30,390 bases of DNA from a virus. The DNA lies in IMG/VR virus record IMGVR_UViG_3300025732_000186, positions 1-30,390 of that record, one strand, 5' to 3'. Positions 7,051 through 13,370 of the stretch are shown in pieces. Within the stretch, counting starts at the first letter, position 1, and every line of letters starts with the position of its first letter. The notes beneath the pieces were generated by a model that was given only the letters and a program-made list of their open reading frames with translations, did not search any database and was not told where the DNA came from. The position numbers and the translations under genes are program-made.

Positions 7051-7886
7051 CGCTGTTCCTCGAATCTCGCGTCCGCGTAACTGAACCAGACCGGTCGCCC
7101 GACGTTGTAGCCCCGTTTGCGGATCTTCCGAAACACGAGCTCCCGATCCGTCGCTGTGCGGTTCCCCCGCTCGACGTCCTCGGGCTTAGGCCGGTTGAAT
7201 AGGACGACGTTCGACGCCTCTTGGACCGCCGTCGAGGAGCCCTTGATATCGAACTCATTCTCGACGCGCCCGCCCTCTGTTTTTCGTGGGTGAACGATTA
7301 GGATCACATGGATCGGTATCCGCTTTGCAAGCATCACGAACTCGTGGATCGCCCTGTCCATCTCCGCCTTTTCCATCTGCGCCGAGACGACGTCGAGGAA
7401 GAAGTTCAGGTTGTCCAGTAGCGCCACGCGGATGCCATGCTTCTGGTGCATGTAGGTCAGCTCTTTGATCATCGTGTCGACGGACACTCGGTTGTCATGC
7501 GTCGCGACGTAAAGCGGAGCCTTCGCGATCACACCCGCCGCCAGATTCGTGACGCGAGCCAGAGCGACCTCCCTGACTGGATCCCCGTTGTTTAGATCCA
7601 CGCCCGCGAGAGCGGACGTCACCCTGACGACGAAGTCCTGATCCCCCGTCTCAACGGGAGCGACGAAGTGAGGGACGTTCTGGACGCATAGTTGCGCCGA
7701 GAGCTGCCCGAGGAGGGTCGTTTTTCCAGCCCCAGTCGGAGCGCAAAGAAGCGTGAGTTCGTTCGGCCGAAGCCCCCCGATCATGTTCGTGAACTGAGGC
7801 CACCACTGGAGCTCCACGCCCTGCGGGGGTTTGCAGACCGCCTCCATCGCGTCGATGAACAGCTCGGACGCCTTATGGTACTTCAC
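7047..7886 (-). CDS. DnaB-like replicative helicase (RecA-fold domain)
   Basis: A 279-residue RecA-fold ATPase. It shows Walker A APTGAGKTT (near residue 54), a Walker B-like strand ALLDNLNFFL, a hydrophobic strand IHVILIVHPRK, and the DnaB-family D-x-KGSSTAVQEASNVVLF segment near residue 215. The C-terminal VFRKIRKRGYNVGRPVWFSY resembles the arginine-finger region of DnaB/gp4-type helicases. The N-terminal collar domain of full-length DnaB is absent, as in some phage helicases. GTG 7886 is chosen because AGGAGGAGA lies immediately upstream and the GTG overlaps the initiator's TGA (GTGA); an in-frame ATG at 7907 lies in the upstream gene. Expected role: unwinding at the phage origin, loaded by the initiator upstream. 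Confidence 0.85.
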   Translation of the reverse strand: MKYHKASELFIDAMEAVCKPPQGVELQWWPQFTNMIGGLRPNELTLLCAPTGAGKTTLLGQLSAQLCVQNVPHFVAPVETGDQDFVVRVTSALAGVDLNNGDPVREVALARVTNLAAGVIAKAPLYVATHDNRVSVDTMIKELTYMHQKHGIRVALLDNLNFFLDVVSAQMEKAEMDRAIHEFVMLAKRIPIHVILIVHPRKTEGGRVENEFDIKGSSTAVQEASNVVLFNRPKPEDVERGNRTATDRELVFRKIRKRGYNVGRPVWFSYADARFEEQR

Positions 7887-8842
7887 GCTTTGTTCTCCTC
7901 CTGCCAAGCCTTGAGACTCGCCTCGATCGCTTCACGGTTTCCGCGAGCCGCTTGTGGAGCCGTTCGCTTCGCCCCTAGCGTCATGAGGTTGTCAAAGATT
8001 TGACGCCTTCTCGGGTCCTGGTACGCAGTCAGGATCCGACTCACGCTCGCTCCCTCGCTGGGTTTGAAGTTCGGATACTCCTGTTCGTATCGCTGACCGA
8101 TCAAAACTGTCCTAGCAGCCTCGAAGCCGACTCGCTGGAGGAGCTTCGCGATCGAGATCTCTTCGAGCCGAGCTTGCTTCGGAATTCGGAAGTGATCCAG
8201 CGTCTCTTGCCACACTCTCAAAAGCTCGCCCATATCTTCCAGAGTAATTCGCTCAGTCTTCTTCCTACTGAGATCTGTGTGTGTGTGTGTATTCTTAGAG
8301 TAGAGATTAGAGAGTAAAGATTGTTCGGTGTCGTTCGGGAGATCTCGAACGGGCCGTTCGGAGTCGTTCGAGGTTCGTTCGGGAGCCAATACCCGACTGG
8401 TTTCCTCTTTTGGAGACGTTTTCCCCAGGTTTTCCCCCGAACGAGCCGTTCGGAGTCGTTCGGAGTCGTTCGACGTTTGTAACGCTCCGGGTTGAGCCGT
8501 CCCGAGCCTCTCGCGACGAGCTTCCGCCGACTTCCTACCAGCCGCGCTCCGCTGAGTCTGTCGCCTTCGGATCCACTCGTTTCGCTCTCGAGCTCCAGAG
8601 AGATAGACCCCGCCCTCGACCCGCTCCGCGAGCCCTGACTTGAAGAGCGCGTCGCTGAATGACCCACGGAGCCAGAGCTCGTCAGGGATCAGATCCAGAC
8701 CGTCGAGCGCGCATTGTTGTGCCAGGAGCCACGCGTCGACGACTTCGCCGATCGCGAGCCGACGAGACCCGAGAAGGATCTGTAGTTGTGAGAATCGAGG
8801 ATCTGACCAGAGCTTTGACTCTAGCGTGATCGGATATGCCAT
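7883..8842 (-). CDS. Phage replication initiator / helicase-loader (lambda O / DnaD-like layout)
   Basis: A 319-residue protein. Residues 1-95 (MAYPITLESKLWSDPRF...) resemble the winged-helix N-domain of phage replisome organisers (LGSRRLAIGEVVDAWLLAQ, LIPDELWLRGSF). A low-complexity linker (about 95-195) rich in S, R, E and T contains two copies of TSNDSER. The C-terminal domain (195-319) may contact the helicase. The linker coding DNA holds 10-bp iterons and an AT-rich tract, so origin and initiator share the same DNA as in lambda O. ATG 8842 has AAGGGG six bases upstream; an in-frame ATG at 8860 lacks a ribosome site. Coupled to the helicase gene by GTGA. Confidence 0.75.
   Translation of the reverse strand: MAYPITLESKLWSDPRFSQLQILLGSRRLAIGEVVDAWLLAQQCALDGLDLIPDELWLRGSFSDALFKSGLAERVEGGVYLSGARERNEWIRRRQTQRSAAGRKSAEARRERLGTAQPGALQTSNDSERLRTARSGENLGKTSPKEETSRVLAPERTSNDSERPVRDLPNDTEQSLLSNLYSKNTHTHTDLSRKKTERITLEDMGELLRVWQETLDHFRIPKQARLEEISIAKLLQRVGFEAARTVLIGQRYEQEYPNFKPSEGASVSRILTAYQDPRRRQIFDNLMTLGAKRTAPQAARGNREAIEASLKAWQEENKA
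8276..8475. other. Predicted phage replication origin with iterons inside the initiator gene
   Basis: The unit GTTCGGAGTC occurs at 8356-8365 and in tandem at 8448, 8458 and 8468 (the last copy partial). A variant, GTTCGGTGTC, is at 8323, and extra GTTCG cores lie at 8333, 8366, 8373 and 8377. Inverted CGAAC copies are at 8346 and 8438. Copies are spaced 10 bp, one helical turn, which is not a multiple of three, so the repeat is not explained by protein repeats. Two GTTTTCCCC repeats lie between the clusters (8418, 8429). An AT-rich stretch (8291-8322) next to a (TG)7 run at 8276-8290 looks like an unwinding element. Layout as in lambda ori inside O. Confidence 0.75.
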
Positions 8843-8862
8843 TTGCCGCCCCTTCGACATAC

Positions 8863-8892
8863 TTGTTGCGCTGGAGAGGGACGTGGTCTAAT
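8863..8892 (+). promoter_or_regulatory. Candidate promoter for oop-like RNA
   Basis: A -10 hexamer TCTAAT (8887-8892, five of six matches) lies 18 bp after TTGTTG (8863-8868, a weak -35). It points away from the initiator gene, in the gap between initiator and nuclease genes. Transcription would start near 8899. Confidence 0.45.
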
Positions 8893-8898
8893 ACGAAC

Positions 8899-8973
8899 GC
8901 AGTTTTCCACGCCATGCCCCACCGCATGGTTGCACTCAAGAGCCGTCCGGAGCCCATCCGGGCGGCTTTTTTC
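8899..8973 (+). ncRNA. Candidate oop-like small antisense RNA
   Basis: A predicted RNA of about 75 nt. It contains a perfect 6-bp hairpin (CCATGC-CCCACC-GCATGG) near 8913-8930 and ends in a 9-bp terminator stem (GCCGTCCGG / CCGGGCGGC with one G-U) followed by TTTTTT. The terminator works only on this strand, because the opposite strand has no U-tract. No convincing coding sequence lies on the plus strand here. The end just reaches the stop codon of the minus-strand nuclease gene. Lambda oop occupies the same position: it starts beside O, runs away from it and ends over cII. Existence as a transcript is inferred. Confidence 0.5.
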
Positions 8974-9328
8974 ATAGGCGCCGGGTCTTACCCTCGCGAA
9001 GCCAGTCAGTCAACCGAACCGCGATATAAAGCTCGGAGCGGTTTCGCTTGAATGCCAGCGCTGCCGGGAACGGGTTTAATCCCTCCCCGCGATGACTTTC
9101 CGCTTGACTCAGCGCCTCCCAGATATTGAGCCGCTCGACGTTCTTCACTTCCCAGACCCACGGGTAAATCCCTCGAGCCTTCGGGGAGAGCCAGAGATCC
9201 TCCCCGGGGGCACTCGTCGTCTTGACCTGAATGTCATCGGGATGAAGATCAGGAGCCGCTTGTAGCAAGGCCTCGCGAAGCTCTTCGACCGCTCTTCGTC
9301 CTTTGGCCTTCGCCGATCTTGCCTTCAC
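8972..9328 (-). CDS. Predicted PD-(D/E)XK nuclease-like protein
   Basis: A 118-residue protein. The core GEDLWLSPKARGIYPWVWEVKN has the D ... E-x-K spacing of the PD-(D/E)XK nuclease fold, followed by a helix (RLNIWEALSQAES) and a strand ALAFKRNRSELYIAV, as in small phage resolvase- or Vsr-like nucleases. GTG 9328 (codes VKARSAKAKGRRAVEEL) is preceded by GGGAGGAG, so it is the start. It overlaps the HTH gene by 80 bases in another frame and ends where the candidate oop-like RNA terminates. Likely role: branched-DNA resolution or end trimming in replication. The fold call is from motif spacing only. Confidence 0.65.
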   Translation of the reverse strand: MKARSAKAKGRRAVEELREALLQAAPDLHPDDIQVKTTSAPGEDLWLSPKARGIYPWVWEVKNVERLNIWEALSQAESHRGEGLNPFPAALAFKRNRSELYIAVRLTDWLREGKTRRL

Positions 9329-9566
9329 TCCCGACTCCTCCCATCGCGTCTTCTAGGTCGATTGACGCGACCGCTTTCTCCATACGAACGAGGACGCTCT
9401 CGAGCTTCTCGATCGTTCCGATTGTTGGATTCGTACCGCCCAGACGCCAGAGCGCCAGGGTTGCGCGTGATACGCCAGCGCGGCGACAGAGCTCGGAGAG
9501 ACTCCATCCGACTGCGCGTGATCGCTTCTGAAAGCGCAGGAAAAGTTCTAGCGATGTGATCTTCAT
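9249..9566 (-). CDS. Cro/CI-type HTH transcriptional regulator
   Basis: A 105-residue protein whose first ~70 residues are an XRE-type helix-turn-helix: LSELCRRAGVSRATLALWRLGGTNPTIGTIEKLESVL. The recognition helix would be SRATLALWRLGG. The C-terminal third is basic and low in structure, with no CI-type LexA protease domain, so it is the size of Cro or a simple phage repressor. It starts the minus-strand replication operon and faces RecE across a ~100-bp gap containing an inverted repeat, the likely operator. No Shine-Dalgarno is evident upstream of ATG 9566. Whether it represses lysis, lysogeny or both cannot be told. Confidence 0.75.
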   Translation of the reverse strand: MKITSLELFLRFQKRSRAVGWSLSELCRRAGVSRATLALWRLGGTNPTIGTIEKLESVLVRMEKAVASIDLEDAMGGVGSEGKIGEGQRTKSGRRASRGLATSGS

Positions 9567-9668
9567 GCCGGGAGGTTACTCGATAAAAAATTCCTATTGC
9601 AATACGAGATCGCTGTATATTTGATCACGACCCAATGCTATGCCGTGATCATACGGGGAGGAAACAGA
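9567..9668. promoter_or_regulatory. Divergent control region with operator-like inverted repeat
   Basis: This gap separates the HTH gene (minus) and RecE (plus). Arms TGATCACG (9622-9629) and CGTGATCA (9644-9651) form a perfect inverted repeat with 14 bp between them, centres 22 bp (two helical turns) apart. TGATCA is itself palindromic, so each arm could hold a dimer. The region also contains a TATTGCAATA palindrome near 9595-9604 and an A-tract. No single promoter matches both consensus boxes well, so promoter boxes are not assigned. RecE has GGGGAGGAAA before its ATG. Confidence 0.65.
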
Positions 9669-10514
9669 ATGGAAATGAACGCAATGCATCAGGCGGTATT
9701 CAGAGAGAACCTTGAGCCGCAGAAGGTTCTCGGGCTACCGGACCCGACCTATCGCGCCTTCAAGGCAGTCTCGAAGTCTGGACTCGACTGGATGGACGTA
9801 TCGCCCGCCCACTATAAGCACGTCATCATCGACGGGAACGCCCCGGATCCGACGCCGTCCATGATCATCGGATCAGCTTTCGACTCTCTGCTACTGACCC
9901 CTGATCAGTTCGAGAAGGACTTCGCCGTCGCGCCGAACATTCGCCGCGGGACGAAGGCATGGGATGAGTTTGAAGCACAAGCCGGCGCGAAGCGCGTGAT
10001 CAAGTCCGAAGACTTCGAGCGCCTCCAGGAGATGCGGGATTCCGTCATGTCGAACCCTCTTGCCCGGAGCCTGATCTCCGCCGGCGAGCCGCAAGTGAGC
10101 TACAAGTGGCAGGACCCGACGACTGGGATCCTCTGCAAGTCTCGAGCGGACTTCGTTCGCTCCGATAACATCATGCTTGACGTGAAGACGACGGGAGAAG
10201 GTGGAGCGAGGATCTCAGACTTCGGTAAGACCGCCTTCAATTTCCGCTATCACGTCCAAGCCGCCTTCTATTCGGACGGAGCCGCACTCGTGGACAAGTA
10301 TCCCGACGCCTTCGTCTTTCTCGTGATCGAGCGAGAACCGCCCTACCTCTGCGCCGCCTTTCATATCGATCAAGACCTGATCGCACTGGGACGCAAAGAG
10401 TACGAAAAGAACCTCGACCTGTACGCACGGTGCCACGCGGAAAACAACTGGCCCGGATATCCGACCGAGATCCAGAAGCTCTCATTGCCTGCGTGGGCGC
10501 TGAGAAACCTATAA
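9669..10514 (+). CDS. RecE-type 5'-3' exonuclease (PDDEXK_12 family)
   Basis: A 281-residue exonuclease that would resect double-stranded ends to make 3' tails for RecT. Visible family features: an N-terminal YRAFKAVSKSGLDWMDVSPAHYK, the IGSAFDSLLL motif (the usual histidine position is Asp here), CKSRADFV, LDVKTTGEGG with the catalytic D and K, and YHVQAAFYSDG with the Q/Y helix. These match the phage RecE/DUF3799 nuclease domain, without the long N-terminal part of Rac RecE. ATG 9669 has GGGGAGGAAA upstream; an earlier in-frame codon at 9597 would run through the operator and is rejected. RecT follows after 23 bases. Confidence 0.85.
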   Translation: MEMNAMHQAVFRENLEPQKVLGLPDPTYRAFKAVSKSGLDWMDVSPAHYKHVIIDGNAPDPTPSMIIGSAFDSLLLTPDQFEKDFAVAPNIRRGTKAWDEFEAQAGAKRVIKSEDFERLQEMRDSVMSNPLARSLISAGEPQVSYKWQDPTTGILCKSRADFVRSDNIMLDVKTTGEGGARISDFGKTAFNFRYHVQAAFYSDGAALVDKYPDAFVFLVIEREPPYLCAAFHIDQDLIALGRKEYEKNLDLYARCHAENNWPGYPTEIQKLSLPAWALRNL

Positions 10515-10537
10515 CAAAAAGAACAGGGAGCACACTT

Positions 10538-11356
10538 ATGTCTCAAGCTAACAATGCACTTGCCGTTAAGCCGGGTAATATCAACACGCTTCTGCTCAAG
10601 AACCGTCAAGCAATCGAGTCCGCATTGCCGCGCCACATGAGCGCCGACCGACTTCTCCGAATCGCCCTCACTGAGGTTCGCAAGAACCCAGACCTCGGGC
10701 AGTGTGAGCCGATGAGCTTCCTCGGAGCCGTCGTTCAAGCCGCCCAGCTCGGACTCGAGCCCGGATCCGCGCTCGGTCACGCCTACCTGGTTCCCTATAA
10801 CAACCGAAAGACCGGGAAGAAGGAATGTCAGATGATCCCCGGCTACCGAGGGTTCATCGACCTCGCCCGCCGCTCCGGTCAGATCGTCAGCATCACCGCG
10901 AAAGCAGTTTATGACTGCGACGCCTTCTCATTCTCGTTCGGTCTGACCGAGAAGCTCGAGCACTCCCCAGCGACGACCCGAACGAAGAACTCCCAGCTCG
11001 TCGCCGTGTATGCAATCGCCCGCCTCAAAGACGGCGGTCATCAATTCGAGGTCATGAGCCGCGAGGAGATCGACTTGATCCGCAAGCGATCGAAGTCAGC
11101 CGACTTCGGACCGTGGGTCACGGACTTCGAGGAAATGGCGAAGAAGACCTGCGTCCGACGCCTCTTCAAGTATCTCCCAGTCAGCGTCGAGATTCAGAAA
11201 GCCGTCACCCTCGATGAGCAGGCAAGCGCCGGACTGGGTCAGGATAACGACCTCCTCGTTCTTCCTGCCGACGAAGAGCTAAAGCCAACCGCATCGGATG
11301 AACTAACAGACCTTAACCAGAGATTCGCTCAAGAGCTGGAGGCTCGTGGCAAATGA
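10538..11356 (+). CDS. recT: RecT single-strand annealing protein
   Basis: A 272-residue RecT-family recombinase that anneals complementary single strands produced by RecE. The hallmark stretch is clear: LLRIALTEVRKNPDLGQCEPMSFLGAVVQAAQLGLEPGSALGHAYLVPY, followed by a variable KKECQMIPGYRGFIDLARRSGQI, then WVTDFEEMAKKTCVRRLFKYLP. The C-terminal ~40 residues are acidic and probably contact host SSB or the nuclease. ATG 10538 has GGGAG seven bases upstream. The TGA overlaps the next start codon (ATGA). Together with RecE it supports replication by recombination or genome circularisation after infection. Confidence 0.92.
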   Translation: MSQANNALAVKPGNINTLLLKNRQAIESALPRHMSADRLLRIALTEVRKNPDLGQCEPMSFLGAVVQAAQLGLEPGSALGHAYLVPYNNRKTGKKECQMIPGYRGFIDLARRSGQIVSITAKAVYDCDAFSFSFGLTEKLEHSPATTRTKNSQLVAVYAIARLKDGGHQFEVMSREEIDLIRKRSKSADFGPWVTDFEEMAKKTCVRRLFKYLPVSVEIQKAVTLDEQASAGLGQDNDLLVLPADEELKPTASDELTDLNQRFAQELEARGK

Positions 11357-11577
11357 CCAACCTTCTAACCGACGATAGCGCGGAATATCTCACGCCGGTT
11401 GATCTTGTCAGTCGATGGAAGAATCAGGTGAGCACTCGAACGCTTGCAAACTGGAGAGTGCAGGGTCTCGGGCCCGAGTTCGTGAAGATCGGGAACCGCG
11501 TCCTGTACGCTCTCCGAAGCGTCATCGCGTGGGAGCAGTCGCGTCAGATGAAGCAGACCGCCAAGCGCGGTCCGTAG
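11353..11577 (+). CDS. Excisionase / AlpA-like HTH protein
   Basis: A 74-residue protein with the pattern YLTPVDLVSRW ... TLANWRVQGLGPEFVKIGNRVLYALRSVIAWEQS. This is the MerR-like winged helix of excisionase and AlpA-type DNA-binding proteins (helix-turn-helix, then the G-P-x-F-x-K-I-G-x-R-V-x-Y wing). It is coupled to RecT by ATGA and is the last gene before a strong terminator. As the phage has a tyrosine integrase, an Xis role is plausible although the genes are 8 kb apart. A transcriptional regulator of the AlpA type is the alternative. Confidence 0.75.
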   Translation: MTNLLTDDSAEYLTPVDLVSRWKNQVSTRTLANWRVQGLGPEFVKIGNRVLYALRSVIAWEQSRQMKQTAKRGP

Positions 11578-11601
11578 GTAATTATGAAGTCTCCTCCCTC
11601 C

Positions 11602-11634
11602 GGGGGGCCAGGGAGACCGGCCCCCCATTTTTTC
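11602..11634 (+). terminator. Rho-independent terminator of the RecET operon
   Basis: An 8-bp stem, GGGGGGCC (11602-11609) with GGCCCCCC (11619-11626), and a 9-nt loop, is followed by ATTTTTTC. It lies 25 bases after the excisionase-like gene. Confidence 0.92.
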
Positions 11635-11636
11635 GT

Positions 11637-11664
11637 TTGTTCTTGCCAAGTCACCCAATAGAAT
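11637..11664 (+). promoter_or_regulatory. Candidate promoter for the endolysin operon
   Basis: TTGTTC (11637-11642) and TAGAAT (11659-11664, five of six matches to the -10 consensus) are 16 bp apart, directly behind the RecET terminator. Predicted start near 11671, with the first ribosome site (GAGAG) about 15 bases further on. Confidence 0.55.
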
Positions 11665-11684
11665 CCGAGAAAGAGAGTCAGAGA

Positions 11685-11936
11685 ATGGAATCGGTCATGG
11701 ATAACGTCACCGCGATGAATACGAAGCTCGTCAGAGTCACTCCGGATCAGCTTCGCGCACTCGCAAACCGTCTCGAGATCCAAGCCCGCGAGAACAGTCT
11801 CCCCGGAGACGTCGTCCTCGTGGACTTCACGCGCACGATCACTCTGATCTATGACCCCGAGCTGCGCTTTCATCACTGGAAAGGGTCATCGCTTGAAGTC
11901 CAAGCCAGCGACGCAGACGCGCTCCCGATCCAGTAG
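11685..11936 (+). CDS. Hypothetical protein, 83 residues
   Basis: First gene of the endolysin operon. Starts MESVMDNVTAMNTKLVRVTPDQLRALANRLEIQARE, a helical N-terminal half, followed by strands VVLVDFTRTITLIYDPELRFHHW. ATG 11685 is preceded by a GAGAG tract. A second ATG at 11697 has no ribosome site. The 3' end overlaps the next gene by 44 bases. No family recognised; a small alpha/beta protein of unknown role. Confidence 0.65.
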   Translation: MESVMDNVTAMNTKLVRVTPDQLRALANRLEIQARENSLPGDVVLVDFTRTITLIYDPELRFHHWKGSSLEVQASDADALPIQ

Positions 11937-12177
11937 GAAGCCGAACGAGTTCGAGCGTCTCGTCCTGCTCGAGACCGCCCGGGAGATCATGAGGACCGCG
12001 GAGCGCGATCCCAGACAGACCCTCAGAGCCCTCTATGGGTTTATCCAGCTTCAGTCGCTTTCCGTCGCCCAGCTCTATGACTTCATCACGCGATGGAAGG
12101 AAAAGCGTTTGTGGAACGACCCACGACTTCAGATGCTAACCCGAGGCATCGGATACAAGCCCCGAGGAGAAGCATGA
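11893..12177 (+). CDS. Hypothetical helical protein, 94 residues
   Basis: The frame encodes KPNEFERLVLLETAREIMRTAERDPRQTLRALYGFIQLQSLSVAQLYDFITRWKEKRLW, a charged, all-helical small protein with a basic start and end. The start is uncertain. TTG 11893 has AAGGG eight bases upstream and is preferred; an ATG at 11851 lies further inside the previous gene without a ribosome site. The stop overlaps the next ATG (ATGA). No family recognised. Repeated basic helices suggest nucleic-acid or protein binding, but this is a guess. Confidence 0.6.
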   Translation: MKSKPATQTRSRSSRKPNEFERLVLLETAREIMRTAERDPRQTLRALYGFIQLQSLSVAQLYDFITRWKEKRLWNDPRLQMLTRGIGYKPRGEA

Positions 12178-12416
12178 AGCCCAAGTCCCCCAGCTCGAAG
12201 AAAGTCTCAGCGAAAGGCTCGAACCTCAGGTGGGCCAGCGTGTACCTCCTGATTAGCGAGGACGCTCGAGAGATCGCGGTCGTATCGATCGCCGACGCGC
12301 CGCAACGGATCCAAGACTTTCTAAGCTCGATCGAGAAGTGGCTTTCCGTTATGAGGGAGCAGGCGGACGCCGTCGATCAGCTCCAGAAAGAGTCCGAGGG
12401 AGAGAGCATCCAATGA
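12174..12416 (+). CDS. Hypothetical protein, 80 residues
   Basis: MKPKSPSSKKVSAKGSNLRW leads into strands ASVYLLISEDAREIAVVSIADAP and a helix RIQDFLSSIEKWLSVMREQADAVDQLQKE. It has a lysine-rich N-terminus and an acidic C-terminus. ATG 12174 overlaps the previous stop and has GAGGAGA in front, one of the best ribosome sites in the operon. The stop overlaps the endolysin start (ATGA), so its translation is tied to endolysin production. No family recognised and no membrane span that would suggest a holin. Confidence 0.7.
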   Translation: MKPKSPSSKKVSAKGSNLRWASVYLLISEDAREIAVVSIADAPQRIQDFLSSIEKWLSVMREQADAVDQLQKESEGESIQ

Positions 12417-12943
12417 ACGCGAAGATCGTGAGCAGCCCAGACTGTAGACCGCGCCGCGAGAAGATCTGGACCGGGATCGTCATCCATCACACCGGGATCC
12501 CAGACTCCGAGCCGAAGGATCCGAGCGCCTGGGCGAAGTTCGGAGACGCTATGACCTCATGGATGAGCACGAAGGACGACAACTACCTCTCCGCCCACTA
12601 CCAGATCAATCGAGACGGATCGATCGTTCAGCTCGTGGACCCCGCCACGCACGAGTCCTTTCACGCGGGCAAGTCAGCCTATTGGCACCCAGATCGTCGT
12701 CAGGTGCTCGAGGACTGGAACCGCTACTCGATCGGGATCGAACTGATCGGAGACGGGAACCGGATCGCATATCACGATTTGCAATATCAGGCGTTGGCTG
12801 ACCTATGCCGCGAGCTCATGGAGCGTTTCAGGACGATCCACCCCCTCGCGATCGTGGGTCACGAGCAGATCGCCCCGGGACGGAAGTCGGACCCCGGAGC
12901 GTCGTTCGACTGGAGACGATTCTTTCGCCTGTTGTACGCATGA
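12413..12943 (+). CDS. Endolysin, N-acetylmuramoyl-L-alanine amidase (Amidase_2)
   Basis: A 176-residue zinc amidase that cuts the bond between MurNAc and the stem peptide. Family motifs are in order: GIVIHHTG (first zinc histidine), SAHYQINRDGSIVQLVD, HAGKS, N-x-YSIGIELIGDG, YQALADLCRELMERF and IVGHEQIAPGRKSDPG (second histidine and the acidic or cysteine-position ligand region). No signal peptide or SAR helix is present, so a holin should be needed for release. ATG 12413 has GAGGGAGAG upstream and overlaps the previous stop. It is placed with small early-looking genes rather than with the late structural genes, and far from the holin candidates. Confidence 0.9.
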   Translation: MNAKIVSSPDCRPRREKIWTGIVIHHTGIPDSEPKDPSAWAKFGDAMTSWMSTKDDNYLSAHYQINRDGSIVQLVDPATHESFHAGKSAYWHPDRRQVLEDWNRYSIGIELIGDGNRIAYHDLQYQALADLCRELMERFRTIHPLAIVGHEQIAPGRKSDPGASFDWRRFFRLLYA

Positions 12944-13131
12944 AGAAGCAACCCAAGAGGGGCGACCCGTGTACCGGGTGCGGACGCCTCGGATATTACA
13001 AACTCGGTAAGTGCCTCGACTGCCTCAAGTCGAAGTGTCCTGGTTGTGATCAGGTCAAGATTTTGCGCTCGAAGAAGACTTGCTCCGGGTGTCGCCGGAA
13101 GAAACGCTATCAGCGCGTGAACGAGATTTAA
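12940..13131 (+). CDS. Small zinc-ribbon protein with four CxxC motifs
   Basis: A 63-residue basic protein, MKKQPKRGDPCTGCGRLGYYKLGKC..., with CxxC pairs at residues 11/14, 25/28, 33/36 and 48/51. Eight cysteines could hold two zinc ions in tandem ribbons. The C-terminus (CRRKKRYQRVNEI) is strongly basic, suggesting DNA or RNA binding. Its ATG overlaps the endolysin TGA (ATGA). The 3' end overlaps the convergent CsrA-like gene by 77 bases. No defined family; similar small zinc proteins are frequent in phages. Confidence 0.75.
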   Translation: MKKQPKRGDPCTGCGRLGYYKLGKCLDCLKSKCPGCDQVKILRSKKTCSGCRRKKRYQRVNEI

Positions 13132-13321
13132 GCAGAGCTCCGCGGAGGATCTGGAGAGCTCGAGGAGCCCGGATCGCCAGCCCGACTCGACTTCCTTCAA
13201 TGCGCTTTAGAACGATCTCGATGATCCCGCCGATGACGATCCGCTCGTCGACGCGCATCGTAACGCCGAGCGAGCCCAAGTCGTCCAGATTCAGCCCTTC
13301 CACCTTGTTTTGTGCGTCCAT
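13055..13321 (-). CDS. CsrA/RsmA-like RNA-binding regulator
   Basis: An 88-residue protein. Residues ~23-67 (TMRVDERIVIGGIIEIVLKR ... VGLAIRAPRALQILRGALL) follow the CsrA fold: R-x-x-E-x-I-x-I-G, I-x-I near the centre, G-x-x-V-x-L-x-I-x-A-P, and I-x-R at the end of the fifth strand, where CsrA has its key arginine. A 22-residue N-terminal and a ~20-residue Ser/Arg/Lys-rich C-terminal extension are not in host CsrA. CsrA dimers bind GGA in hairpin loops over ribosome sites. ATG 13321 has no Shine-Dalgarno and sits right after a promoter-like sequence, so the mRNA may be leaderless. Identity is by eye. Confidence 0.7.
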   Translation of the reverse strand: MDAQNKVEGLNLDDLGSLGVTMRVDERIVIGGIIEIVLKRIEGSRVGLAIRAPRALQILRGALLKSRSRADSVSSGDTRSKSSSSAKS

Positions 13322-13330
13322 GCTGGAAAC

Positions 13331-13360
13331 AGTATGCAAAGCGGGCGAGCCTTGTGTCCA
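13331..13360 (-). promoter_or_regulatory. Candidate promoter giving a leaderless csrA-like mRNA
   Basis: On the minus strand TGGACA (13360-13355, five of six matches) and CATACT (13336-13331, four of six) are 18 bp apart. The expected start of transcription is within about 5 bases of the ATG at 13321, leaving no room for a ribosome binding site. Confidence 0.5.
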
Positions 13361-13370
13361 TGATTTACTT

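Noticed and set aside
8218-8667. 149-codon minus-strand frame inside the initiator gene
   Set aside because: Alternative frame of the iteron-containing linker, without a ribosome site; the initiator frame is continuous through both clusters.
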